From assembly GCF_947623445.1 (NCBI RefSeq), contig NC_135243.1:6822501-6886500 (forward strand): 64,000 nt of DNA, read 5' to 3'. Shown here piece by piece: positions 12,201-25,230 of the stretch. Within the stretch, counting starts at the first letter, position 1; each line of letters opens with the position of its first letter. Below the pieces are notes generated by a model. It did not search any database, had not been told where the DNA came from, and saw nothing but the letters and a program-made list of their open reading frames with translations. Both the position numbers and the translations under genes were made by a program. Source of the stretch: Clavelina lepadiformis (lineage: Eukaryota; Chordata; Ascidiacea; Aplousobranchia; Clavelinidae).

Positions 12201-15200
12201 TATGTGTTTGTTTTATGAAGTCAATGCGCATGTTTTAGCTTGCGCGGATTGCTTTTAAAGCTTATTGGAGATCGTATCTGGTTTTGCCAAAATTTTCACT
12301 TAAAGAGACGCTTTTGTCAGCTATTTGCATTCTTATTACTTCTGTCACTGTATTTATGTTGTCAAAAGTTAAACAAATAAATAAGCAGATACCAACGAAG
12401 AAAAAACCAAAAATGACATCATGCAATAATTATTGACGTACTTTTTATGTCTTTTAGTGCCCAGGTGCGGACGAATCCACAAAAGATGTGTCAGGTCAAT
12501 ACGAAAATTTTGTCAGAACGACGTCATTAATTAATAAAGCAGTTTCACCGATCGGGGAAAAACCCTTGCATGTTTCGCGTGATGCTGTTTTTGATTTTAT
12601 AGTTGGTGAAATGGTCGGCCAAGAAAACGTTCTTTACTTAGTAAAAGGTAAATTCAAGTAGTTTAGGATGTGATTTTGTCAATAAATTGTCGTCTCAGGT
12701 TCAAAAATACTGCATTTGGCCTGCTATATACAATGTTTATATGATATATCATACATTGATTTATATATTTCTCTATTATTGCATAGTTTTATGTTTATTG
12801 TCGGTTAATTAACGTTGTAAGCATCTGCCATTTTATTTACCGAACAATAGTTATTGTGTTGCAATCGTGTTGTCTGTAAACAGAAGATGGATCGATTAGG
12901 AAGATTCGAGTTTCTACCACAGACCACAGCGACACTTCTGTGCTCTCTCCCGCCACTATAAACGTGAGTCAAGGGCGTAATAAGCATAGAAGCCGCATTT
13001 GAGTAAACTCAATTCTGAATGTATGTAGCTGAAAAAAATACATTATTGTATATATTCGAAACTGCATCGATTCGACAAAACTTGGCAAGGCATAAACATA
13101 ATTCTCATTACATTAAATATATTTTAGGTTACCACGAAAATCTTATCGGCATCACTGAAGAACAAGGTGAGATCATAACCAGAGTAACACAAAAAGAACA
13201 TTCGATTGCGAGGACTTAACAAGTTTTGAAGCTTTTAAAATTCATAAATGTTGACAATTTATTCATTACGTAATCCGTCTCAATAGGATCTGGTCTTGGT
13301 CACTGGAAATCAAGTGCTTCTTGTAGCGACGACCAACTGCTCTTCGTACAACTCTTGTGAAAGTTGTGTTTCTGACCCACACTGTAGCTGGAGCGGACGG
13401 GTTGACTTCATGTGCAAGGATGCTTCGTCGAATGACTCGGGAGCGAGGTGTGTTATAACCACAAGCATCGTTTGGAAACTGTCAGGAAACATTTAACCCA
13501 GGGAACAATACTTTATCCTGGTTTTAAATGATGTCTTAACCAAGAGAAAAGTCATGTTTGTTTTTAGCTAAGTGGTTTGAAGCTATTTAAACGACTAAAT
13601 TCGTCGAAGACTAGTTGTTCAATTACCGTAAGTTGACCAGAGAGAAACATGCCTGCTGTTCGTAAATTAGTCTGTTACACAATCATACGTTTCAAACGTG
13701 AATGAAGGCGGTGATTCGTCAAAGTTTATGTCTCGTGTTTGAAGACCTTCTAGGCTTTAGCGATAAATTTAAATCAAAATGACAAGGAATGAAATTCTAA
13801 GGATGTTGCTATCATGCGAAACCGTTAACGATGTAACATTGGCAACAATCAGTGAAATTTCACCCATTAATGACAAAAACATCATCATTTAACAATAAAC
13901 TCTCCTATTTTTAGCGCTGGTTGTTTACCGCCACCATCGGCGCCAGGTGGACTTACTGTTTCAAAAGAACTCAAGGAAGTGATTTGGAATGCTTCTGTAG
14001 GGGATGTAACAGCGACTGGGTACGTGTGCAAGATCATGCTGCAGAGAAATGGTTCTGTGGTCCACAAAATAGCGACTAGCAATTTGTCTGCTGAGGTGAT
14101 ATTGATTAATCTTATATATAAATTTGACGAGTAAAAGCTTTCTCAATTTTTTGTTGCCCGTGAACACATTCATTGGCTTTCATCAACTGATAATTGGCTG
14201 ATTTGTTTTTCAACCTTGTTCGTATCTAATGTGCAAGGTGCATGTGGACTTCTTTTTAAGTCATTTCACTTTGGTTCCTTTATACTGTCATTCTTAGATC
14301 CCTGAGTCAATTTTGAAACCTGGCGTGAAGTATTTGGCCAAAGTCTGGGCAATCAATCAAGAAAGCCTGAGCCCACCCGCGACCTACGCATTTGTAGAGG
14401 GTAAGCAATCCCGTTATTATTGCAAAGCCATTATGGTAAGATCTTTTAAAGCTTTTAGCTGCTATTTCTGATTGACAGTATCAAATACTGTGTAAGATAT
14501 GCAGCAATAACTTGTTTTAGCGGCTATGAATGCTATGAGGATATCATAGCAGCCTATCGCATTTTCCTCATATAATTATTAATGCTTTACAGCTTACATT
14601 ACTTCTTTATCATTATTGATGGGTAAAAGATTTCTGGCGATATTTTGTGTGTTTTATATATTGCTTATCCAGCTCTACGTGGCCTAACCTTGCAAAGCCC
14701 GATGGTCAGCATAAATGACGTCACAATTTCTTGGGGTGAAGTGGACGGCGCTATTTCTTACCATGTCACCGTGTCTGAAACTGATACCAACACACAGTTG
14801 CGCTCATACGCCTTAAAAGCGCCTTCAGCCGGCAGAATTTTGTCGATAAACGTAGGATATCTTGCTGCAACACACACGTACAAGGCTGAAATATTCGCCA
14901 TATCTGCAGATGGCGTGAGATCGGATACCGAAAGCGCTTCCTTCGATACCAGTAAGTATTGCTTTAAAAATTGAATGATTGTCGAAAACTGATAACCGCA
15001 ATCATGGTGTACGACTTTGTAGTCGGGACAGCACAAAGCGGCGCATTAGGAGAATCTACTACGTCAGAGTCTGCTTCCGAAATTCGAGAGCAGCCGTCAG
15101 CACCCACTGCTAGTAAGTCCACTGATACCCCAGTTATACCCAAGCTTTCTCCACAAGATAACCCTTGTGTTTTGAATGGCGAAATGTTGCTTGCAATTCG

Positions 15201-16218
15201 GAACGTGCGTTTGCGAATAATTGGAATAAGTTTGCATGGGATGGTCGAAACATACGTTTGTACGTAACTGTGGATATACCGTACTGGCCTTTCTAAAATA
15301 TATTGCCTGTAATGTTTGTAAGTAACTCGTCATAAATAAACTAAACATCAAACAAACAAAAATCCAACAAAACTTAAATCCAATCCAAAATCCAACAAAC
15401 TCATACGTTTAAAGCTGGTATTTAGCGTCGGTCAAATTGCATGATTTGAGAATTTTCACTACCTGTTGTTATAAGTTATAATTTACCATCTCCTCGGCTG
15501 TCAGTTTGAAACTGACGATGGCAACCATTTAACTGTCTATAAATTGAGCTGAGACGCAAATGTAACGCATTTGTAGAAAACTCTTTTAAAGTTTTTTTGT
15601 AAAGAAAAAACTGCACCTTTCATCTCTTTATCATTTACATTCAATTATAAATCCTTTTAGGAATAGCGGGTTTCAATAAACGTTTTAAGTCTGAAATATT
15701 TGTAACTTTTCCACACTTGTTGAATTTGTTCTACACATTGTAACAATACTTGTTGAAGGTTGGACTTCCTTCAATAATCCGCTCTTGATAGTGGTTGTGC
15801 CGGTTGCGGTGGCATTTGTCATTTTTCTCGGCCTCTTTATACAAAATCGATGGGCAATTGGCCCAAAAACTAAACATATTTGGTCAGGTGAGTGGCTACT
15901 AGATACACATCAGGTATTTTTCATTGTGACTGATTAAACATCAGCTACTTAAAGAAAACAATTCGCTTTATTGCATGTACAGGCAACAGTGACAAGATGC
16001 TGAAACGAAAATTTGGTGTTATATGGTTAAAATATGGTAAGTTAGTTAATTACACTCTGGTTGTTTATTGTATTTCACGTAATAATCGATCTTGACCAAC
16101 AGTTTCAAATCTCGCTCGATCGGGATTTTGAATTCTAAGCAACATGTATTGATAATTATCAACAGCCTTAAGTTGATAAAGCAACTTTACAGATAGACCT
16201 ACAACCAATCAAGCGTAA
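9239..16218 (+). CDS. Transmembrane semaphorin with PSI and two fibronectin-III domains
   Basis: Twenty-one exons give one 818-residue frame: 9239-9296, 9505-9713, 10061-10102, 10232-10348, 10473-10569, 10760-10870, 10943-11091, 11240-11363, 11597-11648, 11748-11913, 12458-12647, 12884-12963, 13128-13166, 13287-13447, 13915-14095, 14298-14400, 14673-14951, 15023-15112, 15759-15887, 15983-16036, 16193-16218. All introns are GT-AG and phases agree. Residues 1-20 look like a signal peptide. About 25-480 is the sema propeller (VCGTNA, IYFLFREE, GRVCA, WMTFMKARLLCP, QQSAVCAYD). About 490-530 is a PSI knot with C..C..C and CSW. About 538-627 and 628-718 are FN3 folds. A Ser/Thr-rich linker, a span at ~758-780 and a ~38-residue tail follow. 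Semaphorins are guidance ligands or receptors that bind plexins. Known classes carry Ig or thrombospondin repeats, or neither, after PSI, so FN3 here is unusual. The last 26-bp exon is the least certain part. Confidence 0.9.
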
Positions 16219-17234
16219 CCTTTTTGGGACCAATGCAACTTACCAAAGATTGCCACCATACTGGGATATGCTTTAGTATTGGGTGAAGGAACAAGTTTTG
16301 AGAAGAAGTTCGGGGACACGACATTTTATTTTTCGACCGAGTTTTTGAAGTTTGTATGTTTTGCAGTGATTCTTGCTAAAAACTGAAATATGTTTTCTGC
16401 CCGTTGAGAACGTTTTTTATTAAAGTTTATTCTTATATTATTTATTGTTAAACTTTATTTCTGTTTTTATTACCGTTACTGTGGTTTATTTTGCCGTAAA
16501 GTTGGCTGCTCTCTTTGAAAACCATGATTTTGTCGGATTAACTTTTACTAAATGTTTGCGAGCGAACTTTTATTCTGTTCTTTCAAAAATTTTCTTTTCT
16601 TTTTGTACATTGCCTTGTTTTTATTTGACAAAAATTTACTGAAATCACTGTAACGACCAAATCTTGTCGTTTTACCAAATTTGCCTCTATACTGACACTG
16701 TTAACACTTTTTAACATTCTTTTACTTAAAGCTGTAATTGTTTGATTTTAGTTACATATTTAAAATGGACAGAAACTTGTTTTTAGTATTTTATTTTCTA
16801 TCGTCTTATCCTACAATACTAGTCATTCCCTAAATATTGCGTAGTTGTGATGTTTTTATTTTACATTGATCTTCAATGTTTAATTATTTTTGCATTCTTA
16901 CCGGAAATTTTTTTGCTTTCCAATTCGGTATTACGCTGTTTTGTTTTATCAAGAAACTTATGTTGTCGTCTTAGACGAAATATCTCTTCTATACCAACTC
17001 CTACATAGCTAAAATGTTCGTGAAATTATACTTAGTATATCGTAAATAACGCAATGTACAACACAAAATTACATGTCTATGTGATTAAAAATATGTAGCT
17101 TTGTGATTCAAAACTCAACCGAAAGTCACAGAACACTGTAGTTTGCAAATATTATTTGGTGTTTAACGAAAAATCCTTTGCATTTTGCAAACGTCAAATA
17201 TTAGACAACAGCGAAGTATATGCACAGTGACAAC
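16219..17234. other. Intergenic, between convergent genes
   Basis: T-rich spacer between the semaphorin stop and the LPMO-like exons on the other strand. I looked here for the missing C-terminal exons of the LPMO and did not find them. Confidence 0.4.
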
Positions 17235-17847
17235 GTACTGATTAAAGCAGTCGTGTGTTCCTGGTACCGTGGGATTATTCCATGGGCACAAGCGGAATTC
17301 GAAGAAGCCCAAGTGATGAACGGTCAGCTTTACAGGTACTTCCATAGCTGAGTCTGCAATTAGGTGTTGGCACGTGGAACAATATGTAGCTTTGTTTGAA
17401 TTATGCTGATACGTAAATACTAAAAAATAATTGTGTAACTTTCGATTGCTACCTTGTTTATGTTGTCTTACAATTATTCCTTTTTCGTATTTTCCGCCAG
17501 CTTCATTTTCTATAATTCCATCATATGCATCTCCGCAAATTCCACATTTTCCTTCAAGACTTTGTTGATGCTACCGCAAACAAAAAATCTCTTCCACTTC
17601 AAAGCTCAACAAGTTTAATAGTTAAAGTTGTTGGTTTATTACCGTTAATTAACATGTACAAGTTGTAAAAACCTGAAATCCTAAACTAAACAACCGGTTG
17701 TCGTTCCAGTTTTCTTCGACAATATCCTTATATGGTATGATGGCAGGATCCTCATCTTTGACTCTCCACATGTAAGACCGGTTGGGAGGTTCCACCAATG
17801 TTCCGTGAGAGCGGACACTCTCCGCAAGCAAGAATCCGAACAAATTA
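17235..17847 (-). CDS. AA15-like lytic polysaccharide monooxygenase, partial (three exons)
   Basis: Minus-strand exons 17847-17673, 17570-17453 and 17353-17235 join in phase to about 137 residues. The first gives S-H-G-T-L-V-E-P-P-N-R-S, where the His would be the N-terminal copper ligand after signal cleavage, then MWR and WNDNRLF. The second gives GKCGICGDAYDG and ENEAGGKYEKG. The third gives KLTVHHLGFFEFRLCPWNN, whose His matches the second copper ligand. These blocks are typical of AA15 LPMOs, secreted copper enzymes that oxidise chitin or cellulose. Oddly, the family's F-C-G-G-F motif reads F-S-L-G-F, losing a Cys. No signal-peptide exon upstream and no C-terminal exons (with the axial Tyr) downstream were found, so this is either a fragment or a gene with hard-to-see exons. 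The family call is firm; intactness is doubtful. Confidence 0.75.
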
Positions 17848-19820
17848 CTGGAAAATGATTAAGAAAACAATGTTCAAAAGTCATCAGAAAATTTAAAACT
17901 TGTAAATTGGAAACAATTAATATGGTCATAAATATTGCACATCTTCCAACATATGCTTGCCTTGAATGATCGACCGCTTCCACAGCCATTCTCTTAATAT
18001 TACTCCCCAACACACGTATAACAATCAATCCTGCCCCCTAATAAGTTCCCATGCCTTCAAAATATAGTTCAACTGAAATATTATAAACCGGAATTGCAAT
18101 TGGTACTCGTAATTTATTTCCCATGATCTACATTTTAAGTTGATGAAGTGACCATGAAATTGCTCGCTTCTAACCTGCGCGGATTTCCTAAACAGATATG
18201 TTTCTGGGACATCCTATTATATATTTCTCTATGCTTGGCATCTGGCATTCGTCGCTTCATTCCCAGAATATTAATCTGACGTAAAACAAATGAATTGGTA
18301 ACGAAAATATGTCACGTGTTATTTATACAGTATCTTATATTTTACCGTTTTTATAATGAAATAATTCTCTACTTGGTGTGCGATGATTACTTCGCGGTGT
18401 TTTGGTTTTAGTTGATTAATTGCGATTATCGTTGTTTATCTCACGTTTTGTGCGTTCTTATCTTATCAATAGCTTAAAACCTCACATTTTGTATTCTATG
18501 AAAGCCGTTGTAAAGTGATTTAAGAAGGTCGGTTTGGTTTTGGGTCGTGAGGCTGTTTAATAAAATAAATTGGTTTCTTGGGTTTTACTGATGATGTCGC
18601 GGTTCATCGTGAGTGTGGGAAGACGGCAATATGCCTCACGCAAACGTCCGATTAACCAATGTTTCCTTGCCTACCATTGCCCCTCTATAATGTTTCAAAG
18701 AACATGCAAATGAGGTATCTTAAAAGTTTTATTTTAAATTTCCAGAAGATCTGTGTTTAAAATTAAGAAGCTTTAAAGCTGTTGTTTTATTTGAAAAAAA
18801 AGGTACTTTTCATTAGCTTATGAAACAAGCTCTCTCGAATTATAAACAAGTTATAATATCATAGAATAATCTGTAAAATGTACAGACTCGCTCCAAACAG
18901 CCTGAAGCAACTTAAAACCACAATTAGTCAACATTCTTTTGTTGGAAATGCGATTATTAATGACGTAGGAACTGATTTCTTCTAAATTTACAAGTAGTTG
19001 GAGCAATGTAGCAACAAATTTGTGCGAGTCGACAATCACCAGCAAACAATTTCATTCAGCTGCTGTGAAAATAAAAATCATTTGAAAAATGTTCAGTTTT
19101 ATCGCAATTTATAACAAGATCGTTACATAGTGTATCATATTTTTAGCTGCATTTTTAATAAATAAGAACATGGTTTAATATTTGTCCTTAAATGTCGTAT
19201 AAATAATCTTTAAATTCTAGCAGAATAACAAATCTGCATGAGGTTAATTTTAAGACGACAAACAACAACTCTTCAATATTCGAGCGTTTTCAGAAACTTC
19301 GACTTATTCGGACTTAAAAAGCGTCTGTCAATGACGTAACAGTTATGTAAACTGCATTTTTTCTAATCTAAAAACTCTTTCAGCAAACTCATGACCAAAT
19401 ATAGACACATAATTTGCTAAGTAACGTCTTTATAACCAGATGGACTAAAATAAATTGTTTAGAACAAAGAGCGATTACAGCAGGGCTGACTATTTTTGAG
19501 AAGTCCTAAAACGATATTGAAGCTAAAATCTAGGCTAAATTTTAAAAAGGTGCTGTTTATAGAATGAAGTTTATTTCTAACAGATGGCCGCTTTGAGTTG
19601 TTTTTATAATCGTTTATATTGTGCTTTTAAAAGGTAACAACTTTATGGTCATAAAGGTGATATTTAGAAGTTGTACATATCAACATAGCTTTTTGTGTAA
19701 TAATTCAGTTTTATAAATAGATCAGTTAAAATGAAAAGCAGACCTTTACTGCAATATAATTGCATTTTGAAGTAAAACACTTGATATTTTTCATGTTTAG
19801 CAACATAAGCCAGTTAGTTT
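17848..19820. other. No gene seen
   Basis: AT-rich. It may hide the first exon of the minus-strand LPMO-like gene near 17850-18300 and the promoter of the plus-strand collagen/discoidin gene at its right end. A GACTTATTCGGA string near 19300 recurs near 21505. Confidence 0.4.
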
Positions 19821-20997
19821 ATGTTGAAGATGGCGCTTTTTATCCGAGTTTATTCTGTTTTTATCTTTCTTGTTTTCGTCACTTCCGTTCAAGGTCAAGG
19901 TGAACAGATTTGTTTGAACTTACAACGTGAACCTTTAGAACGTCCCTTGCCTGTCATCCACCAAGGACCCCCAGGTCGTCGTGGACCGCAAGGTGCTACT
20001 GGACCGCAAGGAACTAGGGGAAATTCCGGCCCTCCAGGACAATGTGTTTGTGATCTGAGTGAAGTTGAGCAACTTCGCGAAAGGCTTAATGACATTTCCG
20101 GTAAGTGACGTCATAATATACTCATTTCTGCTCAACAAGGTTGTGGTTTTCATGTTTTGATTTTCTTTTTTTAACAATGTTGGTTCAACAAAATTTAACT
20201 TAAATTACTTTATAAGGTCGGTATGAAAGAGTTGAACGGATAATAAGGAATGTCATGGACCATATCGGCAGAGGTAAACACAACAAGTCGAATTGGGTTT
20301 TTGTGATTTAAAATTTATGAATATACAATATCATTAAGTTTATAAGATTATATAGCAAACAATAAATTGAACTCCTTCATTCGTTGAAGTTGAAGTCTGT
20401 CCTCTTGGAATCAAAAGTGGAAGAGTTCAGGATGCTGACATGACGTCATCGTCTGTATATTCGTCGTCTTATGCAGCTCATCGAGGAAGATTGAATGGAT
20501 CCGGAGTTTGGATTGCTTTATCCTCAAACAGTAAGAACATCTCGAGGAAAACTTCTACTTTAAAACAAAAACCGTGGAAATTGATTATCTCGTGTTGTCA
20601 CAGACAAACGAGGAGCCTGGATCCAGGTTGACATGAAAGTTAACACAACTTTGACTGGTGTCGTCACTCAAGGAAGACACAGTACCAACCAATGGGTGAC
20701 CAGATAGAAGATATCATTCGGGAACTTCCCTGATGAGTTGGAATTTATTCAGGATGATGACGGAAACGATATGGTGAGTAATTTGACGTCATTATGTAAA
20801 GTACAGTATTTCTGATAGGATTTCCAATCAGTTTTCTTAAAATTTTTTTTGTTTTACAGATTTTTGAAGGAAATACAGACGACAACAGTCACGTTCTCAA
20901 CATATTTTCGCACCCAATCACAGCAAGATACGTCAGACTTGTGGTGTGGTATTTTACCACACATATTTCCATGCGTATAGAATACGTGACTTGCTAA
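19821..20997 (+). CDS. Secreted collagen-like / coiled-coil / F5/8C (discoidin) protein, one in-frame stop
   Basis: Exons 19821-20100, 20217-20273, 20390-20530, 20604-20773 and 20860-20997 join in phase (262 codons including the final stop). Order: signal peptide ending near VQGQG; eight Gly-X-Y triplets (GPPGRRGPQGATGPQG region); C-V-C-D; a heptad-like helix (EVEQLRERL); then a discoidin domain from VCPLGI to its closing YVTC, with GAWIQVDM and ITARYVRLVV. Proteins of this shape form collagen-linked trimers that bind sugars or lipids outside cells. Codon 194 (20705-20707) is TAG where discoidin domains usually have an aromatic residue before K-I-S. It may be a true nonsense allele, a sequence error or an early pseudogene; the rest of the frame and all splice sites look sound. 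ATG at 19830 is an alternative start. Confidence 0.8.
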
Positions 20998-21072
20998 GAT
21001 ACACATACATGGTGTTATATTTGCGGGGGCCAACGCAAGATTTCATTTTAATTTACATTAAATTTTTGTGTT

Positions 21073-21078
21073 AATAAA
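21073..21078 (+). other. Poly(A) signal of the collagen/discoidin gene
   Basis: AATAAA lies 75 bases after the last codon of the discoidin domain and is the first canonical signal downstream. Confidence 0.55.
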
Positions 21079-21413
21079 ACTCGAAGCTTTATAAGAGCAG
21101 TCGGCAGATGGCAGGTGTCCATTAAAACAAATGCAGTGCTGGAAATTAAATGCCATCATAATGAATAGATATGGGTATTTCTGTGAATAATCTAAACTAA
21201 TATCGCACTTGGACGCATACTATACGCATACGCAACCCTACAACGCTAAAAGAAAATGAGCTGGTTACAAAATAGACCACACAGACCGCGTAACGAACTG
21301 AGAAAATATACAAAGTAGCCGAGACAGGAACATCGCAAGACCTTACAGACAAGCCAAAGGCAGAATTAGCTGACAAACGCAACGCTTCACTGCAAAGATT
21401 GCAAGACAAATTG

Positions 21414-21640
21414 TGCAGAACGGCAAGTTATTTAAATTGACTCAGTTAACTTGAAGCCCAAACCACACGTTTCCAATATTCTGGCAACCCGAGGAATGTT
21501 GAGACTTATTCGGAAGCCAACTATCGTGCGATTTTGCGGCAACTTAAACCTTTACTTTCTTTTTTTTCGAATCACATGCGAAACTCTTGGTAAGCCGCTA
21601 TGCGTGACGTTGCACCTGTGTGGGCTGTGATTTTACTTTG
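21414..21640. repeat. Diverged dispersed repeat, copy 1
   Basis: GCAGAACGGCAA, a CTCAGTTA-like string, AATATTCTGGCAAC, GAGACTTATTCGGA and GTGCGATTT occur in the same order as at 22383-22530. No coding content. Confidence 0.4.
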
Positions 21641-22382
21641 AAATTCCTGGACAAATTCCTAACCAAATATGGTCAGATAGTTTTTAAGCTGCATTCCGCA
21701 AGCAATTGGCAACAAACAACTTTTTATAGGAAACTAAGCCACAACGTTTTAATACCCAGACATGACCAATGTCCGCATGATTAATGATGTCGATTGCTTT
21801 GCTTTATATTTGTTGAAATTCAAGAATGGAAATTACATGAAACTTATACAGTAAAGCGAATCAATTTTCCTTTAAATTCAACTGTGCATGTGCATCTAAA
21901 TGTTCAGTGATAAAAGCTTTGCTATATATCATGTATCAATCTCGAGATTTATTTAAACTTGACAGGTATAAGTGCCGTGATGTGGCGTTTCCTGCGAAGT
22001 GATGAAATGGCTTTCTCTAAAGTCTAAAACCATGATAACCAAAAGGGATCAACAACTTGCAGTGCTTGAGAACAAGGCCATCTTGCTCTTTACTAAGGGC
22101 ATTGTTTTATGACATTGCTGTAGCTTTCGTAGCGCTCAATGTTGCCATGGTTACAACCGACAAGGAATTGCAAAATATAAAATGTAAAGACAAAGAAAAT
22201 GAAGATGTAAATACTTATGGTCCTCAAAAATTCCTGATGGTCACAGAACTTTTATTTAAATAAAAAGTTGTTCATAATTTCGGGTGACAACGAACTCCCC
22301 ATCCTCACCCTTGTTACCCCTCACTGGTAGGGAACTCCCTCATGTTAAGATCCACTGTTTTAAACCATACAGAAAGAAAATA

Positions 22383-22530
22383 TGCGCAGAACGGCAATCC
22401 GCTATTAATAGCTTCAGTTATTTTGCAACCACGAAACCACAACTCTGCAACATTCAGGCAATGGCGAGAATTTTAAGACTTATTTGGACTTCGAAGGCAA
22501 CCATACGTGACGTATTACTTAGGTTTTCTG
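22383..22530. repeat. Diverged dispersed repeat, copy 2
   Basis: Second, clearly diverged copy of the 21414 repeat: GCAGAACGGCAATCC, CAACATTCAGGCAATGG, AAGACTTATTTGGAC, CATACGTGACG. Confidence 0.4.
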
Positions 22531-25230
22531 CATTTTTTTTCATCATTTTCATCGTTTTCATCATTTTTTCAAAGCTACTGTTTTTTCGAACTTCAGCCCT
22601 AACTAATCGATCGACGTCGCCATTGGTGATTTATCGATGACATCACTCAAGCGTAACGGAAAGCAACAGTAAGCTAAATTTTGACTAGAAACTACATTTG
22701 TCACAAAAAAGCTTTCTTCAACTCTACTAAAAAGTACTATGTTAAAGAAAAAGACTTTAATTAATGTTTAAAATAATTGGAAGCAAAAATATTCTGTAAA
22801 CATTACTTTCTATTAGTCTCGCAAAATTTCCCGCGTTTTCCAAACCATTGAATGCACATGCTGGAATGTTTACTTTATTGTGAAGTGAGGCATGGCAGGG
22901 GAATTTATACTTTATATTGACGTATCCAGAAATTAGAATTAAGTCAATTCCGGATTAACTACGGCTCGCAAGCTGTTGCACAATGTAGTGCAGCACTGGC
23001 TAGGCTATTGCCTAGTTATAGGCCACTGTTGAAATTTAGATATGCAATTTACAAATGCCATATCCATTTTTGTGTTGTATTGTTTGTTTTTCGCCATTGA
23101 TTGTGGGGAACAAAAAGTATGGTGAGAACCTCGTTGTAGACTCGTCAAACAACAAAAATGCTCATAAACAATCAACGAACTGGAAAAAACGGCAACGCAC
23201 TGAGGGCTTAAAATGTGCAATGTGTGATTTATAGTGGCGCTACAACGATGGAAGGTTAGTACGGCCGCCAAACCCAAATGGTAGTCCCAGGGTGATGGTA
23301 AAAATTGTTTAACGTAAGCTGAGGCCTATTCCGAATTTCCTGCTTCACTAGGCAATAGGCTCCGTGATGTGCGGAACTTTGTAATGTTGCTCCGGTGTAG
23401 TGCCAAAACCTGTCCTCTATTGTGACGCCATAAATTTAAATCCAATTATAGTTTTGACAGCAGCAGAAAAGTAACAGAGTAGCAGGCAACGCAGTTCGCC
23501 TGGTTGGGATAACAAACCCTTTTTCTTTCAATTCTTCTGAGGCTTGAAGTCTCGACAGTTCTTACAAGACAAGAGTTGTGATCGGTATAAATACGTTTGA
23601 AGAAGTGCTGATTACAAGATTGTTGTCAGTTTGTGTTTTTATGGCTGTTTGTTTGACTGCTGAGTGCATCATCATCATCAGTGATGTAATTTTAAGACGT
23701 TTAATTCAAAGATTAACATAAAACGACTTTCCGTATGCCATGCATAATGTTAACTTGCTCAACGTCAGAAGCAAATTCAAAACTTCAAGTTTATTAGGAG
23801 TCATAACAAAGCAACTCATAACTCAAACAAACAGCAAAGGTCAATGGTTTGAAATAACCTCTCGTACGATGACAATTAATTATTACTAAAAATAAACAAA
23901 GCTATTGTTACGTGTCTGTGATAACTGCCATTGATAAAATCAGCCTGGGACAGATATTTTCTTTCATAAGGAAATTAAGTTGAGTGGTGACGATGTATTC
24001 TTCCAGCAAAAAAATATGATTTTCACGGAATTTACGATAGCCGTGGTTAAGAATGACAGCTTAGTTTACATTCAGCTAGATGCCTTGTGCATTGCAAATT
24101 CATGTTCATGACAACGATCATTTAGTTTTTTTATCAATTGTAAGCCTTTGTATTCATTGTGAAGAGAAATCTGGTGCTAACCGTTGTTTCACCTCGGTAA
24201 AAAGTCAATTGTGATTAATTAAGTGAAAACAGCAAGTCAAATCGCAAGGGCGTATGCTAAAACAAGATTTATTACAAAGGTGTTCGACGTCTACAGAGAT
24301 TGCTAGGGCTAGTACAACCAGCAAACTCAGAAGTACCGTACACTACGTTGAACCTTATTTCAAACAAGCAATCACGGTGCATATTTCATGCAAATTATTA
24401 TAAAGTTTGTAGGATCTGAAGATTTGGCCCAAAATAAATTTTGATTTTATGGTGTGCAAAAATAAAAAACCAAAGAACCTTGGGTGGGCTAAAACATGTC
24501 TGGAAGAAACATAGACATAACATATTTTAGTAGCTTACTGTACGACTTACCATTGCAATATTGCATTCATAGGTATCACTTGGCCTCTTCTTTTTTTATA
24601 AAAATAACGATTTTTAAACCCACATGACGCTCATTATGTTATCGATTTTTCTCGTTGGTGTCCCACAGCATGGAATTGTCGTTTGTTTCACTTCTTTGTA
24701 TCGATTATTTTTTACCAAATGCACTAGGTATTATAATTGAAAACTTCTCTACTGGTATATTGGGTACATAAATCACGTCCACAATCAATTAAAGTCGAGC
24801 CTGGTAGCACATCATTTTAATATAAGTTCCACCCACGAAGTTAATTCATTATTATGTTGTCATTAAACGATGAAATACCTTTAGCTGGTTGTGGAGCCTA
24901 AATTAGACTGGGGATATTCAGATGTATGAAGTAATTTCAAACTTGCATTTGATCCAAAACTTCACCGATCAAAAGTATTTTCGGGCTGAACTTTGCGAAG
25001 CCAGTTAGATTTTTACACGAAATTAGTCAGATTTGTTTGCAGTCAGGGGCATGGTTAAACATTCAGGTTCACTGAAAAAATCGTCAAATTTCAACCAATG
25101 AAAAATCGTTTGCAATAATTAATCAGCTACTCCCGCTCAAGTGGAGTTCCTCAAATTGTGACAAAAACAATTCGGACCATTTCGTTATAATTACAAGTTA
25201 GTCGAGCCCAAAGTAATAGATAACAAATGG
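22531..25230. other. No gene seen
   Basis: About 2.7 kb of AT-rich sequence with no exon recognised on either strand. A short CAT-triplet run lies near 23668. The right end would be the 3' flank of the lyase-like gene. Confidence 0.45.

Noticed and set aside
14758-15036. Minus-strand frame opposite the second FN3 domain
   Set aside because: Shadow of semaphorin exon 17; no family features.
17681-18028. 115-codon minus-strand frame
   Set aside because: Wrong frame for the LPMO motifs, and it reads through the intron-like stretch upstream of the acceptor at 17848.
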